Shown piece by piece: positions 1 through 64,000 of a stretch of DNA of 64,000 nucleotides. The stretch covers positions 1 to 64,000 of the forward strand of contig BAAHQB010000149.1 of NCBI GenBank assembly GCA_054601695.1, read 5' to 3'. Position numbers and translations under genes: made by a program. Origin of the DNA: Amorphochlora amoebiformis (lineage: Eukaryota > Cercozoa > Chlorarachniophyceae). Position 1 is the stretch's first letter. Every line of letters begins with the position of its first letter. Below the pieces are notes generated by a model, which saw only the letters and a list, made by a program, of their open reading frames with translations, was not told the DNA's origin and did not search any database.

Positions 1-51
<51 letters not shown>

Positions 52-57
52 ATATAC

Positions 58-103
<46 letters not shown>

Positions 104-116
104 TATGTATATATAC

Positions 117-178
<62 letters not shown>

Positions 179-352
179 TATGTATGTATATACATATATA
201 TATATATATATGTGTATGTGTATATATATTTGTGTGTTTACTCCGAGCATCTTACAACAGTGAAGTATTTAAGTTCCAATATAACTATATATATATATAC
301 ATATATATACATGCATAATATATATATATATATATATATGTATACATATGTG

Positions 353-402
<50 letters not shown>

Positions 403-453
403 TATACATGCATAATATATATATATATATATATATGTATACATATGTGTATG

Positions 454-485
<32 letters not shown>

Positions 486-557
486 CATATACATATATAC
501 ATATATACATATATATATATATATATTTTTGCATTACACATCACATACTGAACCAAC

Positions 558-8237
<7,680 letters not shown>

Positions 8238-8872
8238 GGCGCTCGGTCAATACCCGACTTTTTCTTATATAATAATGAAATTCGCCGAAAGTCGGTAAAG
8301 GTTATTGTATCTATTTAGGATATATAGATATCCATATTAATAATATCTATATTCAATATGAAAATGTATGAGATGGATATCTTATATCCTAATATACTAC
8401 ATATCCTAGGGATATAAGCAGATATGTATTGATGATTATTGATACCATAACCGAGAAGTTCTTTTCACGGATTTCTTCCAGGCCTGTGGCGGCTCGGGGG
8501 CATGATGAATCGTGGAATGATGGAGCTGTCTCACAGTGAAGGTGAGAACCCAATAGCAAAAAATTTACATTACGACATCAGTCACTTTTTCACACAGTGT
8601 TGGCGAGATCTGGAAACACGGAACACGCCCCGAGATTTGATATCGGCGATTTCCCGCCTCTTGGGGGTTCTTCAGGTCATTTCACACTGAAGTGAGAATA
8701 AGGAATTGAACACTGACCTTGATGTGGTAGGAATGATAATGGGGAAAGGAGAACTTGATGCTATGGTTATGGGAAGTCACCAAGGGATGGAACCGTCCCT
8801 GCTCATGCAAGCACGGTATGGGACCCCACATCGAATTTCTTCCACTCACCTTTGTGTCGTTTCAGGGAGAAA
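8238..8872. promoter_or_regulatory. Divergent intergenic region between UTP10-like and NOT2-like genes
   Basis: The two genes diverge from here, so both promoters and 5' UTRs should lie in this 635-bp interval. It is AT-rich with no TA array. A run of GATAT/ATATC steps lies at about 8330-8410. A possible 5' UTR exon of the plus-strand gene is 8482-8541 (TTCCAG acceptor, AGGTGAGA donor), but its frame does not join the first coding exon, so I leave it non-coding. No TATA box or initiator can be assigned with confidence. Confidence 0.4.
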
Positions 8873-10060
8873 ATGAAGGCTGAGAACAGTCAAGGAGGTA
8901 CCCACGTCTAGATTTCAGTCTGTGGATCCTCTTCTCATTATGCTTGTCTTAGGACGCACGTGGTGGTCCGGATTTCTGGATATGGACGGCCAGGACGGGA
9001 AGAACGTTCACACATCCTCGGAACATCCCGGTGCTGATTTTATCCAGAGCAAAGAAGACTTTCCCGCACTTCCGTCAAAATCGCGATCAGAACCGGCGGG
9101 CCTCAACATCCACTCCCGCTTACAACAGCGGAGTATGGGCGTGCCGAACGACAACAGCTATCTGCTCAAGGCCGACTCCAAGGGCACCAACGGGACTCAG
9201 TTGTCCTCTGTAGCAACTAAACTAGCTGGTGGTGCGGCCCCGACGAATTTCATTCGCAGCAAGGTATGCAAAACGTAACGCAAATTTACCTGAATAGAAT
9301 TAGAATGAACTCATTCATTATTGAACCCTACCACCAGCACGAGCACGCACAGCAACAGGCGCAACTTCAACAAGCCTCGTCCAAGGCGGATAATCAGGAG
9401 GATGCGGACCGCTATGGGCTCAAAGGGTTGCTCCGTGTCATTAGGATGACGGATCCTGCGCTTAATACGTTAGCCTTGGGAACGGATCTGACCAAGTTGG
9501 GACTAAACCTGAACTCATCAGAGTAAGTCCAAATGTCGCTCATGGTACTGCCGTTACTGACCCTCTTCCTTTCAGTGCGCTATATGCCACGTTCGCATAC
9601 CCGTGTGCTGAGAACGCTAGCCGAAGAGAACCTGACTTCGTGTTGCCGTACTGCTACTATATGCAACCACCTGCGTTGAAGACCTCTCACTTAGGGAAGT
9701 TCGAGCTACTGACTCTATTTTACATCTTTTACAATATGCCGAAGGACACCCTTCAAGTCTACGCTGCAAAGGAATTGTAAGTCGTGAACATAGCAACCCA
9801 AACTGCCAGCATACTGAGTTCATATCCCTTTAAGGTACAACCGAGACTGGAGGTATCATAAGGAGCTCAAGATGTGGTTTACTCGTCCAAGCGAATCAGA
9901 TTTCCGCTCGTTGAAGGACGTGTCGACGTACGGGGGGGGTTATGAGAGAGGATCGATAATCTACTTCGACATAAACTCCTGGGAGCAGAGAGTCTTCCGT
10001 GAGGGCCAGCTGCCAGGAGGGCCCAAGTTCATGACGGAGCACGAGCTGAACACTTCGTAG
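8873..10060 (+). CDS. CCR4-NOT complex subunit NOT2/CNOT2-like
   Basis: Scaffold subunit of the CCR4-NOT deadenylase complex, which shortens mRNA poly(A) tails; NOT2 pairs with NOT3/5 through its C-terminal NOT-box. Exons 8873-8897, 8953-9263, 9338-9522, 9576-9776, 9835-10060 sum to 948 nt, 315 residues, no frame break. Visible: EDFPALPSK near residue 44, as in CNOT2; YGLKGLLRVIR near 138; DLTKLGLNLNS near 165; then the NOT2/3/5 domain with FELLTLFYIFY and YNRDWRYHKELKMWFTR, ending in a long strand-forming tail. Introns are ordinary, 53-74 nt, without TA arrays. The protein is shorter than animal CNOT2 because little precedes the DFPAL motif. The start at 8873 is the first ATG in the 5' exon; an upstream coding exon is not excluded. 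Confidence 0.9.
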
Positions 10061-11739
<1,679 letters not shown>

Positions 11740-11965
11740 AGGCACCCGGAGGCAGTGACGCCAATATGTCACGATAATCATAACTTGTCACTCCGAGTGA
11801 CAACATGAAGGCATGACAGACAGCGCTTCTATGTTCTGGGCTTCTGGCAGGGTTGAAAAAGTCACATTCCTTGTTTCGTCACTCTGTGTGACTCCTTGTC
11901 TGATGTGTGACAACCGCAAGATGTCACAATAACATCGATCACTTGTCATTCTACGTGACACAAGT
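11740..11965. promoter_or_regulatory. Cluster of GTCAC/GTGAC motifs upstream of the SPAG7-like gene
   Basis: The 230 bp just before the ATG at 11970 hold about nine GTCAC/GTGAC or near-identical sites. Three are palindromic pairs: TTGTCACTCCGAGTGACAA near 11789, GTCACTCTGTGTGAC near 11879, and GTCATTCTACGTGAC near 11945. Clustering next to a start codon and the palindromic layout suggest binding sites for a dimeric regulator; no factor can be named from sequence alone. Confidence 0.5.
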
Positions 11966-11969
11966 ACGA

Positions 11970-22498
<10,529 letters not shown>

Positions 22499-22503
<5 letters not shown>

Positions 22504-22545
22504 AGTACCAGGTAGTACCAGGTAGTACCAGGTAGTATCGGTTAG
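22499..22545 (+). repeat. 10-bp minisatellite, unit GGTAGTACCA
   Basis: About four tandem copies of GGTAGTACCA with a degenerate fourth. The 10-bp period shifts frame at each copy, so it probably marks an exon edge or intron and is unlikely to be coding. Confidence 0.7.
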
Positions 22546-22678
22546 TGACGGGAGTAACGGAAGAGATGATATTCGAAAATATTTCGAACTCGAGCGTCTA
22601 GCGTATGTTTTGACTGTTTGTTTCTATTTAAATGTCTAGTGGGTGTCCTCTCATCTTATCTAGATTGGTGTTCTAACA

Positions 22679-22732
<54 letters not shown>

Positions 22733-22741
22733 ATATTTATA

Positions 22742-22829
<88 letters not shown>

Positions 22830-22832
22830 TTA

Positions 22833-22891
<59 letters not shown>

Positions 22892-22903
22892 TATATGCAA
22901 AAA

Positions 22904-23020
22904 AGCAATTGTAATATACCGAGGAGGGCAAGGCCAACAGTTTAGAATAATTCCTAATGTTCCGTCGGATATCTTGGGTATAAATAACGACATTATGACA
23001 ACTCTTTATGTCTGGCTCGT
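22904..23020. other. Unassigned coding-like island between TA arrays
   Basis: Both strands are open across this non-repetitive block. The plus frame contains [18 protein letters not shown] and looks more protein-like than the minus frame, but neither has a convincing acceptor and donor. A 26-bp unit ending in TAATTTCGTT is tandemly duplicated just downstream (about 23025-23080). It may be an exon of the minus-strand gene ending at 20220 or of an unlisted plus-strand gene. Confidence 0.3.
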
Positions 23021-23189
23021 CTATCTGAATGTATTTTTTTACATAATTTCGTTGAATGTATTTTTTTAGGTAATTTCGTTAGGGTGGGCTACACGTGAGT
23101 GCATATCCTTGTATGCGTACATGTATATGGATTCGTATACATCTATGGGTTATATACCTATAAACTGCAGTGTCGAACGAATATGTATG

Positions 23190-23283
<94 letters not shown>

Positions 23284-23387
23284 CATATATACATACATGC
23301 ATTCATGTATTATACATACACAAAATATATACATGTATATTATGTCATATAGATGCACTGCATATATATATATATATATATATAGCA

Positions 23388-23466
<79 letters not shown>

Positions 23467-23482
23467 ATATATATATATAATA

Positions 23483-23532
<50 letters not shown>

Positions 23533-23622
23533 TGTTTACAGGTTTATAGATATGAAACTATGTACATATATATGATAATATACACATATGTAAAGCAAAT
23601 GTACATATTCATATGTAAATTT

Positions 23623-23696
<74 letters not shown>

Positions 23697-23794
23697 TGCG
23701 TGTGTTTGTGTGTGTGTGTGTGTTGTTTATGTATAATTTAAGCTATGTTTCTAAACATGAAAAGGTATATATACACACAGATAATACATATATA

Positions 23795-23861
<67 letters not shown>

Positions 23862-23872
23862 CATATATATAA

Positions 23873-23936
<64 letters not shown>

Positions 23937-23975
23937 ATATAATACTAAATATATATATATATATATATTATACGA

Positions 23976-28947
<4,972 letters not shown>

Positions 28948-29017
28948 CTCTGCGTATGACCTGATTGTGTAACGTTGATGTTTTATAGTATGTTATATAA
29001 TATGTATGTGTAATATG

Positions 29018-29096
<79 letters not shown>

Positions 29097-29160
29097 ATGT
29101 ATACATATTTGCATACATATTTGTATGTGTATATTTAATATATACATATAATGTATATAC

Positions 29161-29221
<61 letters not shown>

Positions 29222-29282
29222 ACACATCTACAACGTGAATCCTAAGACACGATATGTTAACAAATGTAGAGAATTACTGGAA

Positions 29283-29324
<42 letters not shown>

Positions 29325-29349
29325 TCATAAGAAATATGTACATGTATAT

Positions 29350-29404
<55 letters not shown>

Positions 29405-29431
29405 GTATATACATAATCATAAGAAATATGT

Positions 29432-29558
<127 letters not shown>

Positions 29559-29651
29559 GTATATATATTTACACATATACAAATATATATATACATACAG
29601 AACCAAATGAAAAAAATAGGCTTAAAGTATACATTCTTCGAAACACAATAC

Positions 29652-29708
<57 letters not shown>

Positions 29709-29727
29709 TATATATGTAGCTTTATAC

Positions 29728-33604
<3,877 letters not shown>

Positions 33605-33609
<5 letters not shown>

Positions 33610-33830
33610 TTTCCTCTCCCTCGCTCTCTTCCTCTCTCTTTTGCTCTCTCTTTCTCTCGCTCTCTCTGTTCATCATCTCTCGCTCTCTCTTCCAATCTCT
33701 CGATCTCTCTTCCTCTCTCTCACGCTTTTCTCCTCTCTCACACTCTTTCCCCTCTCTCTCTCTCTCTCTCACTCCTCTTTATTGCTCTATATTCCCCTCT
33801 GTCGCTCTGGCTTTCCCTCTCGCTGTCTTC

Positions 33831-33861
<31 letters not shown>

Positions 33862-34125
33862 GCTCTCTCTCCCTCTCTCTCTCGCTCTCTCCCCCTCTCT
33901 CCCTCGCTCTCTCCCCCTCTCTCCCCCTCTCTCTCTCTCGTTCTCTCTCCCTCTCTCTCTCTCTCTCTCCCTCTCTCTCTCACTCGCTCTCTCTCCCCCT
34001 CTCTCTCTCTCCTCTCTCTCCCCTCTCTCTCCCCTCTCTCTCTCCTCTCTCTCCCTCTCTCTCTCTCTCTCTCTCCCTCTCTCTCTCTCTCGCTCTCTCT
34101 CCCCCTCTCTCCCCCTCTCTCGCTC

Positions 34126-34177
<52 letters not shown>

Positions 34178-34378
34178 TCTCTCTCTCGCTCTCTCTCCCT
34201 CTCTCGCTCTCTCTCCCTCTCTCTCTCTCTCTCGCTCTCTCTCCCTCTCTCTCTCTCTCGCTCTCTCTCTCTCTCGCTCTCTCTCCCTCTCTCTCTCTCG
34301 CTCTCTCTCCCTCTCTCTCTCTCGCTCTCTCTCCCTCTCTCTCGCTCTCTCTCTCTCTCTCTCGCTCTCTTCCCCTCT
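33605..34378. repeat. (CT)n-rich tract of about 770 bp
   Basis: CTCTCTCC/CTCTCGCT units. Encodes Leu-Ser or Arg-Glu repeats in any frame; treated as simple repeat. A probable minus-strand exon abuts its left edge. Confidence 0.9.
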
Positions 34379-34518
34379 TCTAGCAAGTTCGCGCTGAGTC
34401 GTCGGTCTTCCTCCCTCCCTCCCCTCTCTCTCTCTCACTATTTAAGTGTCTATATAAACATATTTTTCGTTGTAATTTTTGCGGAAAATAAGAGGTTTTT
34501 TTTTTTGTTGTTTTTCTT

Positions 34519-34707
34519 TCAATATTTTTTCTTTTTTTTTTTTTCTTTTTTTTTTTTTTTCGGACGTAATTGAACTAGGCTTTGAACTGCTTCTTTCTTA
34601 TATTCTTCCAGTGGTTTTTCGGGCTTTTTGGGTGGGTTTTCTCGGTTTAGTTTTTTTCCGATACCGTAGTAGACTGCTACAAATCGAGAGAATAGCGATA
34701 ACTTCAT
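34519..34707 (-). CDS. Possible C-terminal exon of the RRM gene
   Basis: Minus-strand open frame with ENPPKKPEKPLEEYKKEAVQ, then SLVQLRP and a Lys-rich tail to a TGA. It is charged and looks coding, and it lies downstream of the RRM exon in the right orientation, but I could not join the phases. The opposite strand is also open (hydrophobic), mostly because of the poly(A) run. Confidence 0.3.
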   Translation of the reverse strand: MKLSLFSRFVAVYYGIGKKLNRENPPKKPEKPLEEYKKEAVQSLVQLRPKKKKKEKKKKKKY

Positions 34708-34734
34708 TATCTATGTACATATGTAATAATCTAT

Positions 34735-34789
<55 letters not shown>

Positions 34790-34870
34790 TGTATATATTA
34801 TATACAAAAATATGACAATATATATATATGATGATGATGATGATATATATAAAAATATATATATTATATA

Positions 34871-34911
<41 letters not shown>

Positions 34912-34914
34912 TAC

Positions 34915-34959
<45 letters not shown>

Positions 34960-35017
34960 TATATACATATATATATATATATTCTTATATATATTTATAC
35001 ATAAATATATATCTATG

Positions 35018-35150
<133 letters not shown>

Positions 35151-35216
35151 ATATATGTATATTTGTATATAAATCATTTAGTATATATGTTGGAACACAC
35201 ATACATCACACACACG

Positions 35217-35297
<81 letters not shown>

Positions 35298-35417
35298 TGA
35301 CATATATATAGCCGTCATCATTGCATATGTATTAACATTTGACTGTATACCCTTACCATTATATTATTTCTTTATGTATGTATTATGCTATATTAAATGT
35401 ATTTATGTGTATATTAC

Positions 35418-40695
<5,278 letters not shown>

Positions 40696-40751
40696 ATATT
40701 TTAGTACACAGTTGTAAATTTAGTAAAAATACATAAATATTATATACATAT

Positions 40752-40819
<68 letters not shown>

Positions 40820-40821
40820 AA

Positions 40822-40899
<78 letters not shown>

Positions 40900-40904
40900 A
40901 ATTT

Positions 40905-40939
<35 letters not shown>

Positions 40940-41015
40940 CAGGTGTGTGGATGCGTTTGATATATGAATTATGTATTTGTTTTTATGAGAGAGGACATGA
41001 CTTATACATATATAC

Positions 41016-41057
<42 letters not shown>

Positions 41058-41860
41058 GTATATCCATATATCCATATGTCATACCATATTTGATGTCACA
41101 AATATGGAAATATTGGAAAACAGAGAATCTACCTTATCCTCGCTCATATTCCTCCTTGTCTGACTCAAAAATCGTACGTATGGGCCTCCTAGATCCCTCC
41201 ATGCCCTTCCAGGGCCCCGCAGCTTCCATTTCGTCGGGATCCGAGCAAATCTCTTCGTATATCGCACGGCATTCATTTCTCCGGAATCCGAAGAATACTT
41301 TCTCTGACGAATCCCGGTGTTACAGACACGTGGACCTTAGCCGAAGAGTTTTTGTTTCCTAATTCCCCGGGAATATGGTTTTGAATCCCGGTATTACAGC
41401 CACATGTACGTGACGGTCTTGACCTGGCAATGCTTTCCCTCCGGGTAAACTGGCAGCATATGTTATGTGTATATATCAAGATTGTTTCTTCAGGTATTTG
41501 GAAGCTTTTGTGCACTAGTTTTTACCCCAAGCGACATTCGACGTTGTTTCCACTCAACACTCGAGTCGGCAGGGATCTCAGGTAAGTTTGTATATCCGAT
41601 AAAGCATATTAATACTGTTTTAACATTGTTAGTATATTAATAATAAACCAGATTTCGTTCATTGAAGAATATTTAAAGGTTTATTATTTTATTATTGTAC
41701 TAATAATGATGACGTTTGTCCTGTATACGTAGACACAAATCTAAATTTAGAATATATTTTTTTTTGGTATTCCTCTACTTAGGGGCTATTTTATTTAACA
41801 CTTCGGCTGTAAGCCTGTAACCGGATACGTACACAGTGCGGGTCGGCAACTACTGGTTTG
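40696..41860. other. Intergenic between divergent RRM and dehydratase genes
   Basis: 40735-41060 is TA array. 41090-41520 is unique, GC-richer sequence with an open plus frame (about 41090-41362, including [20 protein letters not shown]) that has no clear start or splice sites; it could be an unlisted exon. 41580-41860 is AT-rich and probably holds the dehydratase promoter. Confidence 0.4.
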
Positions 41861-48879
<7,019 letters not shown>

Positions 48880-49662
48880 ATCATCAGGGCTTTACGAGAG
48901 CCAACTTTTTCGTTTTTCATTCTTTCTTTTTTTTCGGGGGTTCTCCTTTTTTTTTTACCTCTGATCTGAAGATTCGAATGGATGGAGAGGAGATAGGAGA
49001 TTTGCGGATCAGACTTAGAACTTTCGTCACTCCGCAACAACTAGAAAAAAAAAATGCATAATTTGAAATAACTAGAATAAGTAATGTTTCAATCAAGCAT
49101 AACACACTCTAGACACTGTGTAATAATACGGTCCCGAAAGTTTCCTGGCATGCATGGCCTATAGACTAGATAGACTAGCTATCTAGGATATACTAGATGC
49201 CTATAGACTAGATAGACTAGCTATCTAGGCTATATCTAGTATATCCTAGATATCTACAGTATGTCACTAGCTAGCTAGCTAGGTGTAGTACTACAGACTA
49301 TTTACACTAGATTTAGACTATAATCTAGATAATATTACGACTTGCACTAGTACCAGTAGTAATCTAGGTAATACTAGAGTAATACTCTCTAGACTCTCTA
49401 GAGTCTAGAGGTCTAGTTAGTAGCTTGACTAGTTTTGTTTAAAGTCTAGACAGTTAGAGGTCTACTCTCTAGACTCTGGTAGAGTAAGCTACTAGATAAG
49501 AATAACTGGAATGAACTTTTCTCAAGTTTCTTCTAGTTCTAGAAGTACTTAAATAACTTATTTCTCTAGTTTCTAGAATTTTCCATTTGATCAGGGTCAA
49601 GTTGATCACGAGCATTGTCAAATTCACTAGATCTAGTAGATTCTAGAGATTCAGTCACTTAT
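48880..49662. other. Convergent intergenic region, CTAG-rich
   Basis: Lies between the dehydratase stop and the RhoGAP stop, so it should hold both 3' ends. From 49150 on it is dense in CTAG, TCTAGA and CTAGAT words. A stretch near 49629 is shared with 63661. T-rich 48925-48960 could serve 3'-end formation of the plus-strand gene. Confidence 0.6.
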
Positions 49663-54595
<4,933 letters not shown>

Positions 54596-55013
54596 GACGT
54601 CTTCCAAGCAGCTTGCTCTTCTACTTGCAGACAAAGTGACACAAACGCGTAATAAGCGCACAAACAGAGTGAAACATCAAAAAAATGGCCCAGATTTCCA
54701 CACTGTGAATGCGCGGCCGGTTTAAGATCTGCAAATCTAGTCTCCAAGAAATCCATCTAGACTATTTCCCAGGACCAAACAATATGTCCCATCAGTGAAA
54801 GCCCATGATTCGCATCTCTTGCCCCAAAAAGGCAACTGGGAGGTCTGAAATCGCGCACCTAGGCCAGAAGCGAGGTTCCGCCTGAGGGTCGCTGCCAGTC
54901 GCTCGAGGCTGGAGCGAATTTTAATTTTTAAGGCATAACTTGTCGGGTGGTTTCGACGCTGCACAACTAATCTCGATAACGACACGTCGAGGCGGGCGGC
55001 GGGTTATCGAGGG
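54596..55013. promoter_or_regulatory. Shared divergent promoter region, RhoGAP and PDZ/PH genes
   Basis: The two ATG codons lie 418 bp apart, head to head. The interval is GC-richer than the window and free of TA arrays, with GTGACAC near 54647, GCGGCCGG near 54713, a GGCGGGCGGCGGG block just before the plus-strand ATG and no obvious TATA box. A single bidirectional promoter is the simplest reading. Confidence 0.55.
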
Positions 55014-63148
<8,135 letters not shown>

Positions 63149-63965
63149 AAAACTCCCTCCGACTATACTTAGTCCAGGAGACTACATCAATCGGTCGAGC
63201 TTGGACGTATCCAGATTTCTCCAACACGCCCCTCTGATCTGAGTGGATCTTCTGGCCGCGACGTCAGGCTAGCGACGTTGCAATGTTGTGTATATTTTTC
63301 GACACATTGGATCTAGTGGACACTCCATTCTGGAAATAGGACTACAAGGGCCTTATATAAAAATTGTTGTTGTTAGCAGAACTGTTCCCAGTTTCATGTC
63401 CGATTTCTATTCATGATAACACTAGAACAATAAATACAAGTTTTCTAGACTCAACCAACACTAGAACACTCATGATGATCTAGATGATCTAGATGATATA
63501 TACACTAGATGTATAGTCTAATTTCTCTAGATCTAGAATCTAGAGTCACCAGTAGTAGATGATGTAAAAATGACCAATTAAATAGGGTTACTCTCGGAAT
63601 TATTTATGACTATCTAGACTCTTGTCTAGTAGACTCTCAGACTATCTAGGCTATCATCTGCTAGATCTAGTAGATTCTAGAGATCTACCAGGCTCGCTAG
63701 AGTGCCACTAGTGTCTAAAGTGTAGCTAGTCTACTACTACTAGTACTACTACCAGGCCAGCCGGCGACTCTTACTAGTCTTAGTGACTAGAGTGACTATG
63801 TTCTAGATATTTAGTACTACATATAGTATTCGGTCTGATTTGTACTACTAGTACTCGTCAATAGTGTAGAAATATTTCTCTAGATTCTAGCTTGTTCACA
63901 TAGATTTACGATTTCTAGATTGATTGGGTTGGTTGGTTCTGGTCATTATATTAAAATGAATCACC
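63149..63965. other. Intergenic, CTAG-rich
   Basis: Follows the PDZ/PH stop. From about 63410 it is dense in CTAG, TCTAGA and GATCTAG words, like 49150-49660. The word CTAGATCTAGTAGATTCTAG at 63661 recurs there. No open frame of interest. Confidence 0.6.
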
Positions 63966-64000
63966 ATGTCGAACGATCAGATCGAGTTCACCTCGGCTAA
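63966..64000 (+). CDS. Likely start of another gene (cut by window end)
   Basis: CACCATGTC gives a good start context; the frame reads MSNDQIEFTSA to the window edge without a stop. Only 11 codons are visible, so the product is unknown. Confidence 0.4.
   Translation, partial: MSNDQIEFTSA

Noticed and set aside
8482-8541. First coding exon of the NOT2-like gene
   Set aside because: Good splice sites but no frame joins exon 8866-8897 without a stop; kept only as possible 5' UTR.
33641-34573. Leu-Ser or Arg-Glu rich 'proteins' such as 310-codon frame; SR-like protein
   Set aside because: Translation of (CT)n/(GA)n; open in all frames and no domain next to it.

Overview
This is nuclear DNA from a eukaryote, most likely a protist or alga; I cannot name the lineage. 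The genes are split by many GT-AG introns. Many introns, and most long gaps, are filled with (TA)n, often hundreds of bases long, plus (CT)n/(GA)n tracts and islands of TTAGGG-type telomeric repeat. Almost every long open frame of the Tyr-Ile, Arg-Glu or Leu-Ser type is simple repeat and not a gene. The real exons are short islands of higher GC. I assembled genes by requiring that codon phase carry across every splice junction.

Layout. 558-8237 (-): 5' part of a HEATR1/UTP10-like ribosome-biogenesis gene, running off the left edge. 8873-10060 (+): NOT2/CNOT2-type CCR4-NOT subunit, divergent from it. 11970-16629 (+): SPAG7-like R3H protein. 20220-22503 (-): 3' part of an unidentified gene. 23976-28947 (-): two-RRM protein. 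29728-30430 (-): start of an unidentified gene. 31264-33609 (-): exons of another unidentified gene. 35418-40695 (-): RRM gene, possibly ending near 34519. 41861-48879 (+): dTDP-glucose 4,6-dehydratase, convergent with 49663-54595 (-), a RhoGAP protein. The RhoGAP gene is divergent, across 418 bp, from 55014-63148 (+), a PDZ + split-PH protein. A new gene seems to start at 63966 (+).

By function the window mixes RNA and ribosome biology (UTP10, NOT2, R3H, RRM proteins), one sugar-nucleotide enzyme, and a head-to-head pair of signalling genes. The most unusual property is structural. At many loci a TA array lies between two direct repeats of an exon edge. Downstream copies carry the exon tail, the donor and the intron head; upstream copies carry the acceptor and the exon head. 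Together with telomeric islands inside introns and a fold-back element, this suggests introns that keep growing by break repair or by a mobile TA-rich element that duplicates its target.
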